From WTKD01 sp965243525 (GTDB lineage: Bacteria; Spirochaetota; Spirochaetia; WTKD01): DNA of 64,000 nt. Under the pieces are notes generated by a model, which did no database searches, was not told where the DNA came from, and was given only the letters and a program-made list of their open reading frames with translations. Position numbers and translations under genes: made by a program. Below, one piece after another: positions 26,680 to 35,055 of the stretch. The DNA lies in contig OZ251568.1 in NCBI GenBank assembly GCA_965243525.1, positions 620,001 to 684,000 on the forward strand, read 5' to 3'. Every line of letters begins with the position of its first letter. Position 1 is the stretch's first letter.

Positions 26680-26697
26680 AAATGTGTCAACACATTT
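26680..26697. promoter_or_regulatory. Perfect 18-bp palindrome upstream of murD
   Basis: AAATGTGT-CA-ACACATTT (26680-26697), 26 bp before the murD start codon. It could be a protein operator or the base of a second hairpin masking initiation. No candidate regulator is evident. Confidence 0.5.
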
Positions 26698-26722
26698 TGA
26701 TTAAAAAATAATATTTAATATT

Positions 26723-28219
26723 TTGGATTTTTCTAGATTAAAAGATAAAACAGTAGTTATTCACGGTCTTGGACTCCACGGCGGAGGGGTGAGTGCTGCG
26801 AAATTCTGTTCTGAGGCGGGAGCCAAGGTCATCGTCACTGATCTGAAGAAAGAACAGACCCTCAGTAAAAGTATTGACCAGTTAAAAAACTATCCCATTA
26901 CTTTTGTATTGGGAGAACACCGCGTGCAGGATTTTCGAGATGCGGACATAGTGGTCAAAAACCCCGGTGTTCGCCCTGATTCTCCCTTTCTTCAGCATGC
27001 ACGATGGATAGAGAGCGATCTTTCTTTGTATTTTCGATATGCCCCTCTGCAAAGCAAACATTGGGCTGTGACCGGAACAAAAGGGAAATCGACCACAACT
27101 GCCTTGCTTCACCACATCGCACAACGCTGCATTTCATCAGATGTTCAAGCCTATGGAAATATTGGGACATCACCGCTACATGGCCTCCAACAAAATCCCT
27201 TGCTTGCGATACTTGAGCTTTCATCATTTCAAATTGGGGATCTATGCTTCATCGTTAACCAAGAAAAGACAAAAAAGACGCCCTTCAGCCATCCTTTGGA
27301 ATTACGTTTTCCCCATGCATTGCTGACAAATATCTTTCCGGATCACCTCAATTATTATGCTAGTTTCGACGATTATATCCACGATAAAGGTCAGCTATTT
27401 CAATTTCAACAAGACAAGGATCATGCCTATGTTGAATATGGGGCTTGGAAGCGAATCAAACCATATGTACAGGCCCAACTCCATATGCTTACTACTAAAA
27501 AGGCTCTCTCCACTTCTGAGTTGCCACCATTGCTGTCACAGATGCATGTTTCAGATGATTGCCTCCGTCTAGATACCGCGCAAAATACCAGCACCATTCC
27601 CTTCTCTGCAATATCTAGGACACCAAGTCTCCCGCTGCTCCATGCAGCTGCGCTGTGTATACAGGTCTTCATGCAATACGGCATTCCAATCGACCGCATC
27701 CTTTCTGCTATTCAGAATTTTCCTGGATTGCCACACCGCATGCAATACCTTGGAACCTTTACGGGAATAACCATCTACAACGACAATGCATCTACGATTC
27801 CCCAAGCAACCCATGCCTCACTCAGCCAATTTTCGCATGTTTCTTTCATGGACAAAGAAAAATCTCACACAAGACCAATTATCATTCTGGGTGGAGCTGA
27901 CAAAAACCTCGATATAGATCCGATTATTGCCATCGCACAAAAATCCTCAGCACTGTTTCTTGCTCCAGGATCAGCGAGTGATCGATTCATTGCGGCATTA
28001 GGCAAGAGCGAATCAACACCTGTCTTTGGGCCCTTTGCACGTTTTGATGAAGCCTGCATTGCAGCACTTGAATTTGCGAAAAAAAACAAAGCAAGAACCC
28101 TCCTCTGTTCCCCCGGTGCCACATCCTTTCATGAATTTGAGCATGAATTTCAGCGCGGTGACCGATTTGTGGAAATTGTACACAGTTTTTTCAACCAAGA
28201 CACTCCGAAGTCAAGATAG
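26723..28219 (+). CDS. murD: UDP-N-acetylmuramoylalanine--D-glutamate ligase
   Basis: Adds D-glutamate to UDP-MurNAc-L-Ala in cytoplasmic peptidoglycan precursor synthesis. Seen: N-terminal Rossmann-like GLGLHGGGVSAAKF, ATP loop AVTGTKGKSTTT, LELSSFQIG, TNIFPDHLNYYASFDDYI and the C-terminal YNDNASTIPQ in place of the usual NDSKATN, then IIILGGADKNLD. 498 residues, slightly long. The start is TTG at 26723, and I see no good ribosome-binding site. The gene stands alone after a structured leader, opposite an operon that encodes an Asp/Glu racemase. Confidence 0.94.
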   Translation: MDFSRLKDKTVVIHGLGLHGGGVSAAKFCSEAGAKVIVTDLKKEQTLSKSIDQLKNYPITFVLGEHRVQDFRDADIVVKNPGVRPDSPFLQHARWIESDLSLYFRYAPLQSKHWAVTGTKGKSTTTALLHHIAQRCISSDVQAYGNIGTSPLHGLQQNPLLAILELSSFQIGDLCFIVNQEKTKKTPFSHPLELRFPHALLTNIFPDHLNYYASFDDYIHDKGQLFQFQQDKDHAYVEYGAWKRIKPYVQAQLHMLTTKKALSTSELPPLLSQMHVSDDCLRLDTAQNTSTIPFSAISRTPSLPLLHAAALCIQVFMQYGIPIDRILSAIQNFPGLPHRMQYLGTFTGITIYNDNASTIPQATHASLSQFSHVSFMDKEKSHTRPIIILGGADKNLDIDPIIAIAQKSSALFLAPGSASDRFIAALGKSESTPVFGPFARFDEACIAALEFAKKNKARTLLCSPGATSFHEFEHEFQRGDRFVEIVHSFFNQDTPKSR

Positions 28220-28378
28220 ACTATGATTCGTTCACTTTGATTTATATCAGCAATACACCGAGGAATCTGCTTTTTTTATAGTAATGCAATATATATCACC
28301 CAATCCCTGGATCATCCTAGCATCCGTGATGACATAGCCGTTGCATAAATGTCCTTTTTAATTTAAAACTATATTATA

Positions 28379-28407
28379 GGTAACATCTCTATTAAAGGGC
28401 TGTTACC
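28379..28407 (+). promoter_or_regulatory. Hairpin in the 5' leader of the second GLUG lipoprotein
   Basis: GGTAACA (28379-28385) and TGTTACC (28401-28407) are perfect inverted arms about 20 nt before the ribosome-binding site. It may stabilise the message or bind a regulator. The rest of 28220-28378 shows nothing I can name. Confidence 0.45.
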
Positions 28408-28435
28408 CATGCAAAACAAAGGTAAGGAGATTGAT

Positions 28436-29920
28436 ATGTACTACAGAGCCATCACAAACTATTACATACCATTGATTATGTTCAGCATGCTGTTTATTCT
28501 TGCATGTTCAAATGCAGGAGTCACTGGAAATGCGGGAGATGCTGGAAATGCGGGAGATGCTGGAAATGCGGGAAATGTTGAAAATGAAAGTAGGCTACGT
28601 TTTGTTGCTGAATCTCTTATGGATCCAGGACATGCTGAGACACTCTCGACAGAGGCATATGTTGATGAAACAGCAAAAGCGATCACTGTGGTTATTCTAG
28701 AGTCTACGGATAAAACAAATGTCTCATTGCGTGCGTATCTCTCGCAAGGAACCACCCTTGAGTATAGTGGAACCGTGCATACGCCTTCAGGTCAAGATCT
28801 CTCGACATCATTTATGGTTGATTTCTCAACTGCTGTCAGTTTTACGATAAATAAAGCGGCAAGTTCAGAAGTCTATACAGCTTCTATCGTTGTGGGAGTC
28901 CCTATTTTCACTGAGGCTGATCTTCAGAACATCGAGCAAACTGGGTTGGATAAAAACTATTTTCTTGCGAATGATATTCAATTGACCACTGATTTTGTCC
29001 CTCTTGGGGATGATACCAGCCCCTTCTTAGGAAGGTTTGATGGAGGCGGAAAAACCATCAGCAATCTTAGGATTGCACAATCAGGTGAGGATTATGTAGG
29101 GTTGTTTGGGCAATTAGGATCGATGGGTACCACCACAGTGGTGCGTAATCTTGTCCTTGTCTTGGCTTCTGGCGATGAGAATCGTCCCAGTATAGAAGGC
29201 AATTACTTTGTAGGTGCAGTTGCAGGAAAGAATTATGGCAAGATAGCCACTGTTACCGTAATTGGTGGATTTGTAAAGGGAATTAGCTCTTTAGGTGGAT
29301 TGGTGGGGTCCCACGAAGACGGAAGCATCGAGAATAGTTATGCAACTAGTACTGTAAAGGGAGGTAATCATGCAGGTGGATTGGTGGGGTATCAGATTGC
29401 TGGAAGCGTCGAGAACAGTTATGCAACCGGTACCGTGTCGGGAAATGACTTTGTAGGCGGATTGGTGGGGCGGCTACGTTCTACAACTGGAAGCAGCATC
29501 GAAAATAGTTATGCTACTGGTGCCGTATCGGGAAATACCTATATAGGTGGATTGATGGGATCCCTCGAAGACGGAAACATCACCAATAGTTATGCAACCG
29601 GTGTTGTATCGGGAAATGGCGATATAGGGGGATTGGTGGGGTCCCTCGAAGGTGGAAGCATCACTTCCTCCTATTTCGATGCGATATTAACGAAGCCAGA
29701 TGGACAAACAATGCTACTCCCGGGAGTTGGCGGCAATCCAAACGCCTCAGGCGTTACTCCTTTCTATACCGTGGCTAATTTAGTGCGCAAATCTAATGAT
29801 GCAGATGCAGCAGCAGTCACCAAGGATGATTTTTCTGGGTGGAATTTCGATAGAGCTAATCCCATTTGGCATTTGCCTGCAGTTGGGCAATGGCCCATTT
29901 TATCTTGGCAAGCTCCATAG
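28436..29920 (+). CDS. GLUG-repeat lipoprotein with low-complexity N-terminal linker
   Basis: Surface or periplasmic protein of unknown role, paralogous to 10563-11795. Seen: signal and lipobox FILAC, then a linker of GNAGDA repeats, a beta-sandwich-like segment (SLRAYLSQG, FTINKAASSEVYTASIVV), then GLUG repeats such as GGLVGSHEDGSIENSYAT at regular spacing and a C-terminal tail ending WPILSWQAP. 494 residues from the ATG at 28436, chosen because AAGGAG lies 7 nt upstream; an earlier ATG at 28409 lacks this. It has its own hairpin leader and terminator. Confidence 0.83.
   Translation: MYYRAITNYYIPLIMFSMLFILACSNAGVTGNAGDAGNAGDAGNAGNVENESRLRFVAESLMDPGHAETLSTEAYVDETAKAITVVILESTDKTNVSLRAYLSQGTTLEYSGTVHTPSGQDLSTSFMVDFSTAVSFTINKAASSEVYTASIVVGVPIFTEADLQNIEQTGLDKNYFLANDIQLTTDFVPLGDDTSPFLGRFDGGGKTISNLRIAQSGEDYVGLFGQLGSMGTTTVVRNLVLVLASGDENRPSIEGNYFVGAVAGKNYGKIATVTVIGGFVKGISSLGGLVGSHEDGSIENSYATSTVKGGNHAGGLVGYQIAGSVENSYATGTVSGNDFVGGLVGRLRSTTGSSIENSYATGAVSGNTYIGGLMGSLEDGNITNSYATGVVSGNGDIGGLVGSLEGGSITSSYFDAILTKPDGQTMLLPGVGGNPNASGVTPFYTVANLVRKSNDADAAAVTKDDFSGWNFDRANPIWHLPAVGQWPILSWQAP
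28526..28579 (+). repeat. Tandem 18-bp repeat encoding GNAGDA
   Basis: Two identical copies of an 18-bp unit (28526-28543 and 28544-28561) and a third with two changes (28562-28579), all in frame just after the lipid-anchored Cys. Copy-number change would lengthen or shorten the linker without a frameshift. Confidence 0.9.
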
Positions 29921-29929
29921 CAACCAATG

Positions 29930-29960
29930 GCTATCCCTCGCTCAGAGGGGTAGCTTTGTT
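29930..29960 (+). terminator. Terminator of the second GLUG lipoprotein gene
   Basis: GCTATCCCTC (29930-29939), loop GCTCA, GAGGGGTAGC (29945-29954), followed by TTTGTT. Ten pairs including one G-U. Confidence 0.75.
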
Positions 29961-30021
29961 CTCCCCTAAGTTTCGCTAACTTAAGATATATTCAAAAACT
30001 CTGTGTTACCTGGTATAGCGG

Positions 30022-31107
30022 TTATCTTCCTCGCAGCCTTTCTCCAGTGTTCACCAGGGCTCTCAGCAAGCGATTTTTTGGAATATCCCATGCTCCCATG
30101 CGATGCACCACCATTCCTCCGAATTTTTCTTTGAATTGGGTGATTCCTGCATACCGTTTGTCGCCTTCGTGAATTCCCATAAAATCGTATACATCCATAT
30201 TGAGTTTCTTGGCCTGTGTGATCGCATGCCATTGGATTGCATAACTTGCCATCGTCTGCATTCCTTCTCGATCAGTGCCGCCAAAAAGATAACTTGCACA
30301 ACCATCAAAATGCAGGACCATGATCGAAGCAATCATGCGATTGTTGAGGTATGCCCCATAACAACGACAAGCATCACCAAAAATACTGCTTACATCATGC
30401 ATATAGGAAAGCGGACGAGCAGCGATATGTTTTTCATCGCATGTCTTTTTATGCAAGGTATAGAAATCATCAACACCGCAGAGGCCGACCCGCACCCCTT
30501 TTTTATGGGCAAGACGAATATTATATCGCCCCTTCGATTTCATCTGTGCAAGCAAGGCATCTTCGCTTTGATCTAATGCAATAATTCGTGTACTCCGCAT
30601 CTGAACATCGTGAAATGCCTTGCGTAATCCCTGCCGATAGAGCATATCATGCAATGAGATATCGCTAGCATCGCTGTTCTTGGTCTCTTGAGATGTTGAA
30701 AGGGTCAGCGGATCATCGCACAGATAATATGGCAGATCCCACCGAATAAATGGTGCACGCAACGGTAGTGCACGTAACGCTGCATTGCAGGCTTGATGAA
30801 ATGCAGTGATATCAACGGGGGATGTGAGTGACGTGCTTGATCTATCCGCATTGCTCTGAGAGGATGGATTTTCATGCAACTGATGCACACCAAAAAACGG
30901 TGCGTAAGCAAAGGGAAAGAATTTTGCGATGGGGCGAACAAGGCAAAACCCATGCGCTGTAGTGATAGCCTTCCAACCATGTCGACGTCTTAGCTCAATC
31001 CACTGTTCAGATTGCAAAAACCCACCAAGTCGTCTGGAATAAATGTGAACCGTTATGAAACGCTCCCTGAAACAATGTGTTGCGTGTTGATAATTTTCTC
31101 TGCACAC
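30022..31107 (-). CDS. FemAB/FemX-like peptidoglycan bridge aminoacyltransferase
   Basis: Family members attach an amino acid from aminoacyl-tRNA to the lipid II stem peptide in the cytoplasm. Seen: FLQSEQWIELRRRHGW near the N-terminus, a central helical region with MKSKGRYNIRLAHKKGV typical of the FemAB GNAT-like core, ASYLFGGTDREG and a C-terminal YAGITQFKEKFGG. 361 residues. The only visible start (31107) lies 55 nt inside the end of metG, so the two are cotranscribed; a non-standard start further in is possible. The added amino acid cannot be told. Confidence 0.82.
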   Translation of the reverse strand: MCRENYQHATHCFRERFITVHIYSRRLGGFLQSEQWIELRRRHGWKAITTAHGFCLVRPIAKFFPFAYAPFFGVHQLHENPSSQSNADRSSTSLTSPVDITAFHQACNAALRALPLRAPFIRWDLPYYLCDDPLTLSTSQETKNSDASDISLHDMLYRQGLRKAFHDVQMRSTRIIALDQSEDALLAQMKSKGRYNIRLAHKKGVRVGLCGVDDFYTLHKKTCDEKHIAARPLSYMHDVSSIFGDACRCYGAYLNNRMIASIMVLHFDGCASYLFGGTDREGMQTMASYAIQWHAITQAKKLNMDVYDFMGIHEGDKRYAGITQFKEKFGGMVVHRMGAWDIPKNRLLRALVNTGERLRGR

Positions 31108-33218
31108 ACCAGTGGCAATGCGCCAACATGTACCACGCTCTCATGTACCTCGATTGAAGTCGAAGAGAATTTTTTTATATCAATGTTTTTCTTGTCTTCT
31201 GCTGTGTTCATGCCTTCAAGGTATACAAGATCGCCCGGCTTTGCCCAGGGAACCTCCAAGACTTCAAGAACATCGCCTTGCTCAGCCGCCAAGAGCATGC
31301 CTTGACTTAGGATTCCACGTAGTTTTGCCGGTTTGAGATTTTTTACAACAATGATCACTTTGTCGCGCAGATCCTCAACTGAATAATACTCGCGTATACC
31401 TGAAACAATTTGTCTTCCCTCTGCACTCCCATCATCAAGCGCAATCACATAGAGTTTTTCTGCGTCAGGATGAACCCTTGCCTCTGTGATTCGCGCCGTG
31501 CAGAGGCTCACCATGTTCGAAAATTCCTGTTCCATGGAAGGAGTGTTCGCTGATGATGTTGAAAATTGGGACTGGAGCGTCGATATCTTGCTATCTTCAA
31601 GAAAGGAAAACAACACTTTTACGGTGTGAATGGCAAGAACACGCACATGATTGCTTGCAAGAGCATCGAAATTAAGGGGGACTGAGGCATCAAGGTCTAT
31701 AAAGGAAAGAATTTTCTTCGCTGTTTTTGGCAAAAAGACCTCAATGAGTATCGCTAAATCGACAACAAGGCGAACAAGGTTGCCAAGCAATGCCTGCAGT
31801 TTCGTATCCAATGTCCCTTTGTGCTTCCATGGTTCTGCTTGCTGAAATAATTTGTTTCCTCTATCGCTCAATGCAAGAATCGTGCGCAGAGCCTTTCTGA
31901 TCTGCGCCTTTTCCATGCAGTCAAGGAATGTCTGTTTTGCTTCGCGGACATCTTTCCAGATCTGATCTGTATAATCTGCTGCAGGGAACTCAGTCAGTTG
32001 TTCTTTCTGTACTACGTTTTTAACAAATTTCAAAATGCGGTTTACAAAATTTGCAAAATTACCGATCAACTCGGTGTTGGTGGCCGTTTGAAAATCGCTC
32101 CAACTAAAAGCATAGTCGGCGCTTTCAGGGCGGTTGTACATCAGATAGAATCGCCAAACATCGACAGGTATTCCGGTTTTCTGCACATCAGAACCAAAAA
32201 TCCCCCTCCCCCTGCTCTTTGAAAACGCTCCCCCTTCGTAGGTTAAATATTCACTCGAAGACATCTGATTGAGCAAGGTCCATGGCTCACCTGTTCCTAA
32301 CAGACTCGATGGAAATACCACGGTGTGAAAAGGGATATTATCCTTTCCTACAAACTGAACCAAGGTGACCTCGTCGGGATTTTTCCACCATTGCTGCCAA
32401 TCGTCGATAATTTCAGCAGTAATTGAAATATACCCAATCGGTGCGTCAAACCACACGTAAAATACCTTATCTTTGAATTCTTCAAGCGGTACTGGAATAC
32501 CCCAAGAAAGATCCCGGGTTATGGTACGTTCCTTTAGGCCATCCCGAAGCCAGGCCTTGGTCATCTGAACCGCATTTTTTGACCATTCACCCTTCAAAAA
32601 TCGCTCGTGAAGGAATTCCTCCAAGCGTTCTGCTAATTTCGGAAGGTCAATATACAGATGCGTGGTCTCTCTTGGAATTGGTGTCGAATCATCAAGGATG
32701 CTGCGTGGACAAATCAGATCCATAGGATCGAGCAATTTTCCGCAATGTTCACATTGATCACCTCGCGCGTCCTCGTATGCACAATGCGGACAAACACCGC
32801 GAACATAGCGATCTGCCAAAAACAACTGCGAGGTTTCAGAATACAATTGAGTCGTTGTATGCTTGCAGATATACCCCGCTTGATAGAGTTTTAAAAATAT
32901 ATCCTGAGTGATTTCACTATGCTTTGCTTTGCTAGTACGTCCAAAATTATCAAAGGAAATTCCAAACCAATCATAGATATTTTTATGTTCGGTGTAATAC
33001 CGGTCGCAAAGCTCCTGAGGCGTGATGCCTTCCTGATGGGCACGCGTTTCAGTCGCGGTTCCATATTCATCGGTTCCACAGATATACAACGTTTCATACC
33101 CTGCTAGGCGGCAATAGCGTGCATAGACATCTGCAGAAAGGAGTTGAATGAGATTCCCTAGATGAGGGATATTGTTGACATAGGGTAATGCAGATGTGAT
33201 CAATCGCCTTGGTTTCAT
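31053..33218 (-). CDS. metG: Methionyl-tRNA synthetase with C-terminal tRNA-binding domain
   Basis: Charges both initiator and elongator tRNA-Met. Seen: TSALPYVNNIPHLGN with the HIGH-equivalent HLGN, a zinc knuckle CPHCAYEDARGDQCEHC, GGAFSKSRG as the KMSKS loop (the first Lys is Ala here, the second Lys is kept), and a C-terminal EMAPII-like domain from about residue 615 (RITEARVHPDAEKLYV, LKPAKLRGILSQGML). Start at 33218 gives 721 residues and begins MKPRRLITSALPY. The femX-like gene overlaps its 3' end. Confidence 0.96.
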   Translation of the reverse strand: MKPRRLITSALPYVNNIPHLGNLIQLLSADVYARYCRLAGYETLYICGTDEYGTATETRAHQEGITPQELCDRYYTEHKNIYDWFGISFDNFGRTSKAKHSEITQDIFLKLYQAGYICKHTTTQLYSETSQLFLADRYVRGVCPHCAYEDARGDQCEHCGKLLDPMDLICPRSILDDSTPIPRETTHLYIDLPKLAERLEEFLHERFLKGEWSKNAVQMTKAWLRDGLKERTITRDLSWGIPVPLEEFKDKVFYVWFDAPIGYISITAEIIDDWQQWWKNPDEVTLVQFVGKDNIPFHTVVFPSSLLGTGEPWTLLNQMSSSEYLTYEGGAFSKSRGRGIFGSDVQKTGIPVDVWRFYLMYNRPESADYAFSWSDFQTATNTELIGNFANFVNRILKFVKNVVQKEQLTEFPAADYTDQIWKDVREAKQTFLDCMEKAQIRKALRTILALSDRGNKLFQQAEPWKHKGTLDTKLQALLGNLVRLVVDLAILIEVFLPKTAKKILSFIDLDASVPLNFDALASNHVRVLAIHTVKVLFSFLEDSKISTLQSQFSTSSANTPSMEQEFSNMVSLCTARITEARVHPDAEKLYVIALDDGSAEGRQIVSGIREYYSVEDLRDKVIIVVKNLKPAKLRGILSQGMLLAAEQGDVLEVLEVPWAKPGDLVYLEGMNTAEDKKNIDIKKFSSTSIEVHESVVHVGALPLVCAEKIINTQHIVSGSVS

Positions 33219-33331
33219 TATTCTGCATAGTAGACAGCACGTTAGATCTCTGTCAATCAATTGCTAAAGGCCTGCTGAACGTGGAGAAGTCGACCTGGAC
33301 AATCCCATCCTTCTGTCTTAGATCGGAACAA

Positions 33332-34687
33332 TTACTGTTCCGGCATAATCCAATCTCTCCCCAAGATAGCAGTACATGCAGTGCGATGTACGCCAATAGC
33401 CTCCTGCGTCCATGTCTGCAATGCATCCAATTGGTTCATCCGTAATTCCCAGGGAGGATTGCCATGCGTTCCTGTTGAGCGGCGAAGCTTTGTTGAATCT
33501 GTATAGGATATTTCAGAACCATGGCGACGAGGATCCTTGGCAACCTCACGATAGGCATCACGAAAGGGCATTCCATCGAGCACCTTGCTAAACGCTGCAT
33601 CGGTTGCAAAGAGTTCAGGAGAGAGTGTCTTTTCCAGGGCATCCACATGGACAATCAATCGTTCAAGCACTATATGCATCATTGCAAGAATCGCATCGGA
33701 AGAATCCAATCCTTCCAACAAAGCCTGTTTGGTTTCTTGCATATCTCGATGATAGCCACTGATACGTCCCACAGAAAGCAAGGCTATGCGCTCAGCAAAA
33801 GAATGCATACGCAATGCAGATGCGCGAATAAGTTCGAGAACATCTGGATTGTGCTTTTGTGGCATGATGCTTGATCCTGTGCAAAGCTCCTTCGGCAAGG
33901 ATGTATACCCAAACTCAGGAAGGCTATACAAAATCAGTTCTTCTGCAATGCGAGAACTTGTAATTGAGAGCTGCTCCAATGCCTGCAAAACAATTGCCTC
34001 GATACGTGATCGGGAATTTTGCACCGCAAGCACATTTGTTTGGACTGCATCAAATCCAAGAAGGTCAGAAACATATTCTCGGTCCAGGGGCAAGGGCACC
34101 CCGTATCCTGCAGCTGAACCAAGTGGTGAGCGGTTGATCTGTGCGTAGGCATATTGCATAAACCTAACATCATCATAATACTGCTCAAACCAGGCATCGA
34201 AGAGCATACCAAAACTAAATGGCATGGCAATTTGCGTATGGGTACGTCCAGGAAAGGGCGTTTCAACGTGTTCTTTTGCTCGCTCGTGAAGCACCTTCAA
34301 CATGGCATATGCCTTCTCGAAAATCACCAAAAGCATTTCTCTGGAATAGAGTCGTGTTGCAGCAAGCACTTGGTCGTTCCGGCTTCGTCCTGTGTGTACT
34401 TTTTTCCCGAGTTCACCTAGTTGCTCAACAAGTCTTGCCTCGATCCAAGTGTGACAATCTTCGTCTTCCATCTTGATTAATGGTTTTTTCTCCCACAATT
34501 TCCGCAGTGCATCCTCAAGTGTTTTCAATTCAGAACGATCAAGAATACCAATGGTCGCAAGTCCCCGCACATGTGCGATGCTCGCCATGATATCTGCATA
34601 AAAAATCTTGGTATCAAGGTTCGGATCATTTCCCACAGTAAACGCTAATATTCGTTCATCAAGACTATATGCCTTTTTCCACAACAT
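33332..34687 (-). CDS. argH: Argininosuccinate lyase
   Basis: Splits argininosuccinate into arginine and fumarate, the last step of arginine synthesis. Seen: KVHTGRSRNDQV, a substrate-binding segment, and GSSIMPQKHNPDVLEL, the fumarase/lyase superfamily signature with the catalytic Ser loop. 451 residues. AAGGAGGAGACTG lies just before the ATG and a TATAGT -10 element lies further upstream. The argG partner is not nearby. Confidence 0.96.
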   Translation of the reverse strand: MLWKKAYSLDERILAFTVGNDPNLDTKIFYADIMASIAHVRGLATIGILDRSELKTLEDALRKLWEKKPLIKMEDEDCHTWIEARLVEQLGELGKKVHTGRSRNDQVLAATRLYSREMLLVIFEKAYAMLKVLHERAKEHVETPFPGRTHTQIAMPFSFGMLFDAWFEQYYDDVRFMQYAYAQINRSPLGSAAGYGVPLPLDREYVSDLLGFDAVQTNVLAVQNSRSRIEAIVLQALEQLSITSSRIAEELILYSLPEFGYTSLPKELCTGSSIMPQKHNPDVLELIRASALRMHSFAERIALLSVGRISGYHRDMQETKQALLEGLDSSDAILAMMHIVLERLIVHVDALEKTLSPELFATDAAFSKVLDGMPFRDAYREVAKDPRRHGSEISYTDSTKLRRSTGTHGNPPWELRMNQLDALQTWTQEAIGVHRTACTAILGRDWIMPEQ

Positions 34688-34755
34688 CGTCAGTCTCCTC
34701 CTTCGCCACCGATATACTATACCGTGGGGGGGTTCTATTGTACTATCTGTATAGT

Positions 34756-35055
34756 ATGAACAACAAAAACATGTCTGTCAGCAGTGATTCACCACACAAG
34801 GTGATCATCATGCATGGCTATACGTATGAGGAAATCAACAAGGTCATGAAGGCAGTGAAATCCTTGTTTGTGGAGCGAAGAAATCTTGTTTTCGCAACAT
34901 CGACAGAACGTTCGCTGCAGATGAAACTGGGGGAGCTTATCGAAGATATGTGTGAAGATCATGAATATTTGTTGAAAAATCCTCCGAAAAAGCACGCTAA
35001 GCAGAATGATACCACAGACAATGCGGATACAAATCCACAAAAAAAGACCCCATGA
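34756..35055 (+). CDS. Small DUF3783-like protein, coupled to hisC
   Basis: 99 residues from the ATG at 34756 (alternative ATG 34771). Seen: VIIMHGYTYEEINKVMKAVK, FATSTERSLQMKLGELIED and a polar, Lys/Asn-rich tail. This resembles the DUF3783 family by pattern, though I am not certain, and no function is known to me. The 3' end overlaps the hisC start by 4 nt, so translation is coupled. There is no Shine-Dalgarno; a TACTAT element ends 9 nt before ATG, so the message may start at or near the start codon. Confidence 0.6.
   Translation: MNNKNMSVSSDSPHKVIIMHGYTYEEINKVMKAVKSLFVERRNLVFATSTERSLQMKLGELIEDMCEDHEYLLKNPPKKHAKQNDTTDNADTNPQKKTP

Noticed and set aside
29280..29680. Regularly spaced DNA repeats that could suggest a CRISPR-like array
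   Set aside because: They are the degenerate coding repeats of a GLUG protein, in frame and without unique spacers or cas genes.
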